Origin: Chara braunii
Lineage: Eukaryota; Streptophyta; Charophyceae; Charales; Characeae
NCBI GenBank assembly: GCA_003427395.1
Contig: BFEA01000109.1
Location: forward strand, 2,664,038 to 2,722,879
DNA length: 58,842 nucleotides
Direction of reading: 5' to 3'
Shown here: positions 1 through 8,972 of the stretch, in pieces
Layout: every line of letters starts with the position of its first letter
Numbering within the stretch: position 1 is the stretch's first letter
Translations under genes and position numbers: made by a program
The notes under the pieces: model-generated
The model's database searches: none
What the model was told of the DNA's origin: nothing
The model's input: the letters and a program-made list of their open reading frames with translations, nothing else

Positions 1-95
<95 letters not shown>
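1..95. repeat. (GA)n microsatellite
   Basis: Nearly uninterrupted GA dinucleotide array at the window edge, with a small GGGAGAGAAA interruption near 31-40. The window also ends in a CT array, so both borders may be set by assembly breaks in such repeats. Confidence 0.97.
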
Positions 96-98
<3 letters not shown>

Positions 99-284
99 TC
101 GATTCAGGATTGGGAGTAGGGGCGCCCGACAATGGCATGCTATGCCATGATAAACCATGGTGATTTTGATAACGACACTGCCTTCTTTCTTCTACCATTT
201 CTGACATTAAATACATTTAGTTTGCAGATTTGCATTTGCGCACTTCTCTTTTTTAATTGGATTCTCTCTCTCTCCTCTCTCTCC

Positions 285-1733
285 TCACGCAGGAGTGAAC
301 AGCGACGCCGCAGTCTCCTTGATTGCCTTCACGTCTAGGATGCCAGATATGGAGTCGTCGATCACAGCTTTGACCGCCGCGTCCGCTACGTCTTCAACGT
401 TGACAGGTGGCAGCAGCAGCAGGTCAGACGCAGGCAGCGCCTTCAACGGCTTTATCCAGTTATCGATCCCCTCTAGCAACTTTTCAAACGGTTGACCCAC
501 CTGATCCAGCGCCACGTCAACGCCGTTGACTTTCCGTTTGCCGTAGATGAACCCTGGCCGCAAGATCACCCCCGTGGCGGGAAAGCTCTCCAGCACCGCC
601 TTTTCCGCGCGCTGCTTCCCGCTAAAATACCCGACACTACGGACAAAACTAGGCAGGTTGTAATCATGAACGGATATATATATGAATCTTCCAACTCCGG
701 CTTGGCGCGCAGCGGCTACTGCTTGCACATTGGCCTCGCCGTTGATCTTCTCCATCTGCTCGTTATTGCCGAAACCGCCGATGCAAGACACCACGGTGGT
801 CACTCCGTCCAGCAGAGTCGACCAATCAGCAGCGAACACGTCACCCTTAATCCACGTGACCTGATCAGCCCACGTGGACTCGGTCGGATTGAGGGATGAG
901 GAGGCATCCAACCCCCCGCCACTCTCTCCTCCGTACGGTGATCTTCCCGTTCTGCTAAGGCTCACGACTTCAATGCCTTGCTTCAGCGCCGACTTGGCTA
1001 TGGTGGACCCCACAAACCCACTCCCTCCCAAGATCAGGATTCTCTCTGTCTTCAGCGTCGCGACGACGTCGATCGCGGCAGATGAGCAGCTCGTGGTTGT
1101 GGTTGAGATACCGACTCCTCCTCGTCCATTCCCGCTCCTACAGGTTGACGTCAGCGCTCCACCTTTGCTGCCCGGACGCGTTCTCCCTCTTCTTGCTCTC
1201 GAGGAGGAGGAGGAAAAGGAGGAGGAGGAGGAGGAGGGGGAGGAGGGGGAGGAGGGGGAGGAGGGGGAGGGGAAAGAAGAGGGAAGCCACGTGGATGGCG
1301 AGGACGTGCAGCATAACAGCCTCCTCCTTCTTCCTAAGGCTGCTAAACCACTGGCGCTGCTTGTCCGTCTCTGCCGAAGACATAGGCTAGCACGACGCCG
1401 GCCTGCTGCCGCAGGGATCAGAGAGGTAGACGCGGTCGAAGGAAAGGAGGAATCACACGAGCGCGAAGAAGGTATCGCTACAGACGAAGCCGACGTGGAA
1501 GAGGACGACAATGATAAGGATGATGATAAGGATAAGAGGATATCGCTGGGGCCCATATCTGGACATCGGCTAGAAAGCTGGGGAACGCGACACGTGTAAG
1601 ACGGCGAAGATGCAACGTTGGTCCGAGCCCCGGCCATCGCCAAGCCAGCGATTCTGCCGCGTGCCGTTGGCTTCGCCTGTAGTAACTTAGTCGTTGCACA
1701 AGTCGACGCGCATATGTCCACAGCCGCCGCCAT
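285..1733 (-). CDS. NAD(P)-binding epimerase-like protein, probably plastid-targeted
   Basis: A single open frame of 482 codons. Residues about 230-480 form an atypical short-chain dehydrogenase/epimerase domain. It has a dinucleotide-binding glycine motif GGSGFVG just after a beta-strand (ERILIL), a VSCIGGFG segment, and YFSGK in the YxxxK position near residue 367, then a KAV helix and an LRPGFIYG segment. This matches the plant family typified by Arabidopsis At1g32220, a plastoglobule-associated protein of unknown substrate (family knowledge). The first ~225 residues are Ser/Ala/Arg rich and fit a plastid transit peptide plus a low-complexity linker. Part of that linker, at 1200-1275, is an imperfect GGA/GAG array read as poly-Ser/Pro, so the leader may have grown by repeat expansion. 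The ATG at 1733 is the first in the frame; the true start could be further inside. No intron is visible. The stop TGA is at 285-287. Confidence 0.8.
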   Translation of the reverse strand: MAAAVDICASTCATTKLLQAKPTARGRIAGLAMAGARTNVASSPSYTCRVPQLSSRCPDMGPSDILLSLSSSLSLSSSSTSASSVAIPSSRSCDSSFPSTASTSLIPAAAGRRRASLCLRQRRTSSASGLAALGRRRRLLCCTSSPSTWLPSSFPSPSSPSSPSSPSSSSSSFSSSSSRARRGRTRPGSKGGALTSTCRSGNGRGGVGISTTTTSCSSAAIDVVATLKTERILILGGSGFVGSTIAKSALKQGIEVVSLSRTGRSPYGGESGGGLDASSSLNPTESTWADQVTWIKGDVFAADWSTLLDGVTTVVSCIGGFGNNEQMEKINGEANVQAVAAARQAGVGRFIYISVHDYNLPSFVRSVGYFSGKQRAEKAVLESFPATGVILRPGFIYGKRKVNGVDVALDQVGQPFEKLLEGIDNWIKPLKALPASDLLLLPPVNVEDVADAAVKAVIDDSISGILDVKAIKETAASLFTPA

Positions 1734-1767
1734 GACGCTGACGCTGAAGTTGTGCTAGCAGCAGAAT

Positions 1768-1777
1768 GCCACGTGGC
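1768..1777. promoter_or_regulatory. G-box palindrome upstream of the epimerase-like gene
   Basis: A perfect 10 bp palindrome GCCACGTGGC lies about 35 bp upstream of the start codon of the minus-strand gene. CACGTG cores bind plant bZIP and bHLH factors and are common in light- or ABA-responsive promoters (family knowledge). Further ACACGTG cores occur at 1589 and 1852. Function is inferred from position only. Confidence 0.4.
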
Positions 1778-2077
1778 GATCAATCATCACCCAAGCGAGG
1801 GGCTGAGTTGCTGGCGGGAAATCTTAGGAACACCGGGCAGCCGATTTCCCAGACACGTGAACGAACAGGGACACGCCAAGTCGGCTGCAATTGCGTACCA
1901 AAAAAAGCAGTGTCCCCGCTCCTAGCTCTTGTAAGCCAATGAGCTTCTCGGAAAAGACCGTAGCCCCTCGCGACGTGGCCCTCCCATCCCCGCGAGTCTT
2001 TTTCAATTCCACCCCTCACACTACGTATACCTACCTACCACTACTCCTAAAGACAATGAGTGAGGACGTAGGGCCAT

Positions 2078-2198
2078 AGGTGTGGTGGACTGCGGGTGGA
2101 ATCCAGGGCCATACTCGCACTACAGCTAGGACTTTTTCCGAGCAAGAGAGAATCTTTTGTCGGGCCAAGGTGTGGTGGACTACGGGTGGAATTCAGGG
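2078..2198 (+). repeat. Direct repeat pair, ~31 bp, period 90
   Basis: A segment at 2078-2108 (core GTGTGGTGGACTGCGGGTGG) recurs at 2168-2198 with two base changes. The second copy runs directly into the tRNA-like unit, so the pair may be part of a SINE-type element. Confidence 0.8.
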
Positions 2199-2250
2199 GG
2201 CTAGCTCAGTTGGTAAGGCACGCAAGTGGTCTTGGGTTCAATCCCCATTG
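2199..2250 (+). repeat. tRNA-derived (SINE-like) sequence
   Basis: It contains a D-arm/A-box match TAGCTCAGTTGG at 2202-2213 and a T-arm/B-box match GGGTTCAATCCCC at 2234-2246. The two boxes are only about 20 bases apart, so the anticodon arm is missing and this is not a working tRNA. It fits the head of a tRNA-derived SINE or a collapsed tRNA pseudogene. Confidence 0.55.
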
Positions 2251-3019
2251 TCCTCACATACCTTCCTGGGCACGCCCGCCGCCTAGAGATAGAGATAGGT
2301 TGTTGGTCGCCCCGAGTAGCATTGAGCAGAGACTGCTGATGTGTGTAGGGGGGGAGGGGAGAGGGGGGGGGGAGACCAGAGAGGAGGCACAGCGACTGGC
2401 CCATCGAAGAACCTCCTCGGTCCTGTGCCTGGCCCAACGAAGAAGCTTGGTCTTGATGCTACCAGTCAGCTGACCCCTGGCTGGTATCGCCCCTGCTGAA
2501 GCAGGTATAGCACCTGCTGCTGGTGGGTTCATCTCCCACATGTTCCCTGGTTGAACACGGTTGTGCCTGCTATGGGGTTCCCCGTATATGATACTATCAT
2601 GATAATGAAAAACGACTGTCCAGATTAGACAGGTAATTGAGCCATGAGTTCAAACCCTGAACCAAGTCGATGGATACAATAAGGGCATCCCCACACCACT
2701 CACGCAACGAATAACAATGCGAGTGCATCTTCCCGGAAAAGCTCGCAAGAACCTTACGAATAGTAACGGATAGATCTAGCCACCTTCTGCAGGAAAATGC
2801 ACTTGCATTGTTTTCTTTTTGAGAGTGGTGTGGCAAGACCCTAAGCCCTAAGGCGAGGGGTTTTGGTGGCTAAGGGAAGGGGGTTCCACGCCAAAACGCG
2901 AAAGAAGAAAGAACCTGGGCCCATGTCCCACTTACACAGATGATGAGGTATTGACCGTCAATATTCCTTATTTACAGAAAATAGCTTGTCAGGATTTACA
3001 AGTGTTCAAACATTCGATT

Positions 3020-3164
3020 ACAAATGTTATGGGATGCTGGACTTGCTTTCCAGCAGGTGTTGCTCCCCACCAATAGATGGAGCCCTCCCGAGACTGCTAG
3101 TGGTGTCTGCTCTTATCAGCACCCCTAGCATCATCTTGGGTTGTTTTCTTGTAAAAAAAAAAAA
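3020..3164 (+). mobile_element. LINE 3' tail, copy 1
   Basis: It contains the motif TTTCCAGCAGGTGTTGCTCC followed by CCACCAATAGA at about 3046-3077 and ends in an A-run at 3153-3164. The same motif followed by poly-A is found at the end of the minus-strand LINE relic at 4472-5840, and again at 37.2 and 38.1 kb, so this is a 5'-truncated insertion of that family. Confidence 0.55.
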
Positions 3165-3640
3165 GAGGAAACCACATTCTGCTGTTGATCATATCTACCC
3201 CTGGACATTTTCCCAACGCCTGCACCTAAGCTGCGTAATGGTCCCAGTACATGCTTTTCTGGGTTGTTTATAGAGGAATTGCCGGCCTCACCCCCCCCCC
3301 CTTCTTTTGGCAATAAGAATGAGCAGACTCTTTTTTGTTGGGCACCCTACCTGTCCAGAAAGCTGGGTTGTATACATTGCCTGAACTGCAAGTTGAAACT
3401 GTAACTTGGCCCATAGTGCAATTATAACTCATTTTTGTAACTCCCGCGTAATTCCCCCCCCCCCAAAAAAAAGGAGGGAAGCCGGTCACCCCAAATAAAG
3501 ACCGGTACTGGTACTGGTAGGATTACCCAGCTTCGCTTACTATGTGATCTCAGCCCAACCGGGCCGTCAAACACTTAAAACAAGTAATCAGTTTTCACCA
3601 AGAGCATGCTAGTCTATCTGAGAGAAAAACAATATCGACT

Positions 3641-3688
3641 CATGCATCTCGTCCTCGCGCAGGGGCCATGCTAATCTTCTGTGTATTG
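3641..3688 (-). pseudogene. U6 snRNA fragment
   Basis: Read on the minus strand it holds ACAGAAGATTAGCATGGCCC then CTGCGCGAGGA. These match the conserved central block of U6 snRNA (ACAGAGA-box region and AGC triad) with a deletion in the ACAGAGA box. The 5' stem-loop and 3' end are absent, so this is a truncated pseudogene. Confidence 0.7.
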
Positions 3689-4129
3689 GCGGCTGCACGG
3701 CAGTCCAGTACATCCCTGAAGAAGCGGTGCGTGCCGCGTCTCACTGCAGAAATTTGCCCTTGAAGAGTACTGGTCGTGGTGCCAGAGAACCGTGCAAACA
3801 AGACCTCGGGCCTCTCTTCACTACTCACCAAATGTGCAAAATGAGATACACTATTACACTGCCATATTTTTGTCTTTTATGCATGCGGTGAGTAGTGGAG
3901 CGAAGCACCTCGTCCCCAAGATAGGTATCTGACAGTAAGAGAGATTAAAAGTTGAGAGCACACTCACACTAGCAATGTCGTACATGTATCGAACTGTAAT
4001 TATGGCCAGGCGGGGACGTATCGGACCCCAATTACGTCCACAAAAGTACTGGAGAAATCCTAGTGACATTTCTTCAAAACGGGCCCCAGAGCTCAAAACG
4101 GGCTCAAGATTTGCAGATGGGACCCAGAG

Positions 4130-4284
4130 TTAAAACCACCAGTACTTGGCCCAGCTATCGGCCGTGGAAAAAATAGAGTAGAAACATCTCTAGTCGGATG
4201 AATTTGGGTGCTCTTGGAGTGGCCCGTACGTTTCCTAAAATCGTGGCTTGTTAACCGCCACGACTTTAGGAAGTACTGGTGGTT
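4130..4284. mobile_element. MITE of the AACCACCAGT family
   Basis: About 150 bp bounded by the inverted ends AACCACCAGTACTT (from 4134) and AAGTACTGGTGGTT (to 4284). The left end continues as GGCCCAGCTATCGGCC, the same subterminal sequence as the MITE at 40797-41005. A nested hairpin at about 4231-4273 (TTCCTAAAATCGTGG / CCACGACTTTAGGAA) lies next to the right end. No coding capacity. Confidence 0.6.
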
Positions 4285-4316
4285 GCTGCAATATGCAGAA
4301 TCCACAGAAAGCCAAC

Positions 4317-4440
4317 CACATAGCTCAGTTGGTGCACCCATGAATTGTTGAAATAGGATATCTAGCATCCAGCCCATGTGGCTGAATGGTACACACATGT
4401 AAACTGCTGATAAATAAGTAGAGGGTTCAAATCCTGGCTG
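4317..4440 (+). repeat. tRNA-derived SINE-like element
   Basis: A-box TAGCTCAGTTGG is at 4321-4332 and B-box GGGTTCAAATCC at 4423-4434, too far apart for a tRNA unless a ~55 bp insertion or internal duplication is assumed. The segments TGAATTGTTGAAA and AAACTGCTGATAA are near-duplicates of each other. They also recur at 55.0, 56.5 and 57.7 kb, which defines a dispersed family. Confidence 0.5.
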
Positions 4441-4471
4441 AATCAAACAGTTGTGAAAATATCAGGGGGCC

Positions 4472-5840
4472 TTTTTTTTTGCAAAGCAGCGGCACGGGCT
4501 GCTATTGGGGGTGGTGCAGACATCCCTCAATAGCAACCTTTTGCCACCGGCTCCAGTCTATTGGTGGGGAGCATCACCTGCTGGAAACCAGGTCCAGCCT
4601 TCCATTGCAAGACTTGATATACAACATTACTACAGCAGAATCTGATACAGAGCTGAGCATATGGCAGCATTGATTGCCCTGTTGCCAGGGGATTGACTGC
4701 CAGTGGGTCAAGAAAACTACATCCTCCTGAGGCAGCCTGAGGCCGGCCTCTCAGGCTGCCAGATTGACAGCATTATCCCTGGCTGTCAGTGTCAGCTCCG
4801 TCCATCATGATACAACTGCAAATCCACCGTTGGTAGGCTGTGGGGTGGAAATAAATCTGGAAACTCCAAAGGGGGCCACAGAGGAATAGCGATGTCCACT
4901 TTGGTCCAGTCCTTGACAACAACACTGTAGTCCCGATGAAAAGCCCCATGACCTGTAACTGGCTGATTTCCGCTGTCCCATCGGATGAAGGCTATCCAGC
5001 CCCCTTGCTCACACCCCAACCAATCCTCTGACTCAGAGAAACACTTGATTGTCCGCGTTATATCGTTCTTTGTCTGAAAAAGATCAAGTTGTGCTTTCAC
5101 TTTCATCCATTGCCCCATAAGCCCTTGTTGCACTTGCTGTTTCATTAGTTGTGTAACTTCTTCTCCTTCTATTCGCATGTTTTCCATGACATGTATGCAT
5201 CGTTTTCTCCAGAGGGCCCACAAGACGGCCTTTCTTCCGATCATAAACACATTGCCCTCGAAGGCCCTACCCGCTGGAGAGTGCCATGCCCCTCATAAGA
5301 GTGCCCTCCAGTCCCATGGCCAGGTGGACTCAGTTCGCATCTGGCGCTAGATTTGTCTCGCCAGCATCATGTTAGGACTCCTCCTGGATATTGTAAGAAA
5401 ATATGTCCTATGGTTTCCAGGATTTTATGAGGGGGGAAGGCTCCCTGGCACGACATGCACCACGGAAGGGCCAGACCCACCTATTCCAGACACGTTCGGT
5501 CTATTAGCCAGCCGTTTGCGGGCAGGCAGCGATGCTCTATCTGCCATTGCAGGGAGGCTATCTTAGCGGGCTTAGTCTTAGTTGCTGTGAACTACCGGAT
5601 CGGCCTGATGTCCCATCTCCCCACCTTCAGGTGGGTCATCCATCGCTCCGAGCCCTAACTACATCTTTGAGGTTCACCCTCCGTTTCAACATCCTGTAGG
5701 TGGCCTTCACCATCGAGCTGAATAGAGATGTGTTTTTGCAGTTTCTCCTTTTACTCGCCGTTGCCATTCCTCCGGGTCAAAAGGTAGGTCCATGAGCGAG
5801 GTATCACAGCAGAATACTGTCCGGTTGCCTCGTTCGTGGA
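4472..5840 (-). mobile_element. LINE relic, C-terminal part and 3' tail
   Basis: On the minus strand an open stretch at 5250-4792 (152 codons) contains AVLWALWRKRC, typical of the region after the reverse transcriptase of plant L1-like LINEs. Just upstream (about 5560-5250, other frames) CMSCQG and ETIGHIFLQYP resemble the zf-RVT zinc motif of these elements. Further upstream MVKATYRMLKRRVNLKD, to about 5700, fits the preceding segment. Several frameshifts and stops show it is dead. The 3' end carries the family tail motif near 4556-4597 and an A-run (T-run at 4472-4480 on the plus strand). RT and endonuclease are missing, as expected for a 5'-truncated LINE insertion. Confidence 0.6.
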
Positions 5841-5847
5841 GCACCCT

Positions 5848-5852
<5 letters not shown>

Positions 5853-5897
<45 letters not shown>
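5853..5897. repeat. Poly-T tract (45 T)
   Basis: A run of 45 T. It probably is the poly-A tail of a minus-strand retroposed sequence next to the LINE relic, later lengthened by slippage. Confidence 0.9.
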
Positions 5898-5899
<2 letters not shown>

Positions 5900-6151
5900 T
5901 CCAGATTGTTGTAGAGGCTGGCTACTAGGCGTATGTCATTGACAGGCCTGCTGCCACCTGACTATTTGATCATCTCAATCGAGCAAAAGTCCCTGCAGCC
6001 CGAGCAAATTTGGCACGGTGCCCTTGGCGATGTATTGCCTAACCGATCCCCTATGAGACACCCCGGCGCATCCCTACTCCCAAGGTCCTACCTGAGTATA
6101 CCCAGAATCATCACCCACTCTAGTGATCTTTGACCGGACAGCGGTTATAGG

Positions 6152-8878
6152 TGTGACGAACTACTTCCCGAACCTGTGCTATCTTTTGAACCCCTTTGGC
6201 TCGAATTTTTCTTGTACCATACCAACCCTACGAATACCCCGTTTGTTTTCTTGATTTTGGGTGCCGTGTTTTTGGCCCCCGTTTTGTCGAAAGCTTGGTT
6301 GATTCTTGGAATTCTGCTTTTTCCAATTCAGGAAATACAGGGGAATTTACACGCGCCTTAGCGAGCGCACTGGGAATTGGGCCCGACAGTTGGGAATTCC
6401 GGGATAAGCGGAACTTCGACGTGTCCTTTTTGTGTGTAAATGTTCTCGGTCGCGTTGGGGAAAACTCTCGGAATTTTGTAGGGATGCGAATAGGCGTAGG
6501 ACTTTCTTTTCCCGCGTCGCTCTTTCGCGCGCGGATATGGTGATTTCAATATTGAATTGGTTTAGGACGTAGGCAAGCTGTAACTGTTTCGGTGCCTTTT
6601 TTTTCTCTTTGTTGTTGACGGCGCCGCGCATGCAAGGCTTACTCCTCTCTGTCCCACGCATCGCTCTCTCCCGCGCTCCTTTTTCCTTCCCCCTCCTCTT
6701 TCTCTCTCCTCGTAACTGTTTTTCTCCCTCTCTCTCTCTCTCCCGCTCAGCTCTTTGCGCGCCCATTTCCCCTTCTTGATCATCTGAATCTTGGACCCGT
6801 CTTGCGCTACTTCTTGCGCCTTTTCTTTTCTCGCCCTTCGAGCAAAGCTTGTGAAGTCCGGTCGATCCTTCGATTACTCTCGCCCACCAATCAGACGCGT
6901 GGTACGGTAGGATTTGCCTATTGCGCGACGATTCTGATTGACCAATCGCTGAGTCCCGAAGGATCAACATGGCTTCTATAGCGCGCTTCTCTTCAAGTCT
7001 TCTCCTCCTGCTTCTCTTCTTACACTTCGACTTTCCCCCTGCATTCTCTCTCCCTTGTCTCCTTCCTCGCCACTATAAATTTCGCAAACGCGCCCGCAAA
7101 TCTTTCTTACGTTCTCGACTCCCGAGCCAACTTCCGGGAAGCAGTGGCTAGGCAGAGTGTTTGATGCGAGTCGAAAAGTCTTGTCGGGCTGTCGATAGGC
7201 TGGCCGGTTGCGCGCTTGATCGCCACGACGGACTGTGGGATCTGGGCGAACCGCGTCAAGTTTACGTCAGCGGGGTGATGATCACAGTGGTGGGAATTAC
7301 CACACGGCGGTCGGGATCGCCGGTACGGGCATGAGGACCGATTGATTGGAGTTGAGTGAGTGATTGGCCCGGGGCCATATTGGAATTAACAGCGAATGCG
7401 CCTTTGTTGTTGCGGATCCTTATCTCGGGCGTGAGTGTACGACTGCAATGCCAAACTTCCTCTTTTCGGATCTCGTCATCTTCTATCTCAACATTTCTCC
7501 CTCGTCTCCTTCTCTCTCCTCTATCTTTGAATGATGATGTGTCTCGATGTTTCTCTCTCTCTCTCTGGGATGGAAATGAATCTGGGTGCTTTCCTGTGTG
7601 AAAGAACTTCTTCCGGAAATTCTTCCATTAGTTTCCTGGGTAATCCCCCGATGTCGAGGAATAGATCCTCTTGTCTTGTGAACGGTGGATGCGTGGGTAC
7701 AATTCCCTCGGTTGATTTCTTACTTGTATACCTCTGTCATTTTCGCACCTTCCACAGTGAATGTATGTATGAAGATGCGCGTCCTTTTTTTGTTGATTAG
7801 ACGCAGCCCTCAGCAGGATTTTGCCCGAGAATGCAAGAGTGTTTAGATCTGTATTTCTGAATGCACTGCGCATGCTATCTGCCTTATGCTGCATGACATC
7901 AGCAACCGAGCCACAGGGCGGCCCCGAAAAACAAGGTGCCTTGGATCAACACCACGTTGACTCTCTAAACCTGAGTCGCGGGTCGGTCTCTTAGTTACAT
8001 GCCTGATCAAGCTGATGAGTGTTTTCTCTCTCTCCCTCGTGCCGAGAAGGATTGATTGGTGGTTGTGTGAGTGTTTTTCCTTAATAATGTCCCGGGATTC
8101 TTGCAATTGATTGACATGTGGGCTGATAAACGCCCTTTGATCGGGCGTCAGCTTTCCGTATCTCCCGTATCAACGCGACCTTTACCTTACGACGAGGAAA
8201 GGACACGTGTATGCGAGTGGGACGTACGAGAAGCTGTCGCACGAATCGGCGAACAATATTACTTTCCTCCCGAAAATCGTTGCTCTGGATTCGTGAATGC
8301 TGGATTTGTCATTATCGACACGCACTTTCCACCCTACTCCGAGTCAATATTGCTCCCCTTTAACGAGTTGATCGTCATTCCGTGAACGGTAGTGACGCCC
8401 CATTGGCCTCGAACCCTGTGCAGAGAGTGTCAGCGTTTCGATCGCTACGAAGCAAAGGGCTTCCACTACCGAATACGGAGTGAAGACGAGCATAAGGAAA
8501 GAGTCACGCGGCTGAGACCATCCACGTCAGACTCAGAACTGACCAGCGAGCGACGACAGGATGATACGAAAACGAGACACGCGAAGCGTGCCAAAGCCCT
8601 TCCGCTCTAAACGACGGGCCGTAGCACGATGGCAAGCTTGATAATACTTTTTGGATTGAATTTGGATTTTTCTCTTTTCGCGTCGTGTCCGCGCGTGCAT
8701 TTCGCGATGCGTGAAAGCCACCGACTTACTTCATCGGACCAACACGGGGGATTTCAGTTCCTTATGTGTCCCCATACTCAATTTCCAAAAATCCTTGGCA
8801 CACCCCATCTTGCTGTTTTTCTGGGCCTCTTTCTGCACTTCTAGTACTCCAAACGAAAGACAGCACCGGGCGTGAGGT
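6152..8878 (+). mobile_element. 5' LTR of a Ty3/gypsy-like retrotransposon
   Basis: A 2.7 kb segment starts with TGTGACGAACTACTTC and ends with CGTGAGGT directly before a primer binding site. Its inverse copy lies at 16173-18998 with high identity over nearly the full length, which defines both borders. It carries a TATA box at 7074-7080 and a short CT tract near 7550. Short frames inside it (for example 6969-7151) are repeated exactly in the other LTR and are not taken as genes. The 3' terminus GT instead of CA is unusual. Confidence 0.85.
7074..7080 (+). promoter_or_regulatory. TATA box within the LTR
   Basis: TATAAAT within a pyrimidine-rich stretch near the middle of the LTR, conserved in the inverse LTR copy. 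The expected transcript start is about 30 bp downstream, marking the U3/R border. Inferred from position. Confidence 0.5.
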
Positions 8879-8890
8879 TGGTATCGGAGC
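8879..8890 (+). other. Primer binding site (initiator tRNA-Met type)
   Basis: TGGTATCGGAGC directly after the LTR differs by one base from TGGTATCAGAGC, the complement of the 3' end of plant initiator tRNA-Met. This is the usual primer of plant LTR retrotransposons and fixes the LTR end. Confidence 0.8.
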
Positions 8891-8972
8891 CGACACATGT
8901 CGGTTCTGATGACCGTAAGTCGAACTGGCGAGAGGTAGAAGAAGTCCCCCACCCGCTCGCCGAGATCGTCCA

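Noticed and set aside
874-1599. 241-codon plus-strand frame with poly-Glu over the epimerase-like gene
   Set aside because: It is the antisense reading of the minus-strand gene; the Glu tract is only the GGA array.
6969-7151. 60-codon frame MASIARFSSS..., identical at 18001-18183 on the minus strand
   Set aside because: Conservation is explained by the two LTR copies. It overlaps the LTR TATA box and looks noncoding.
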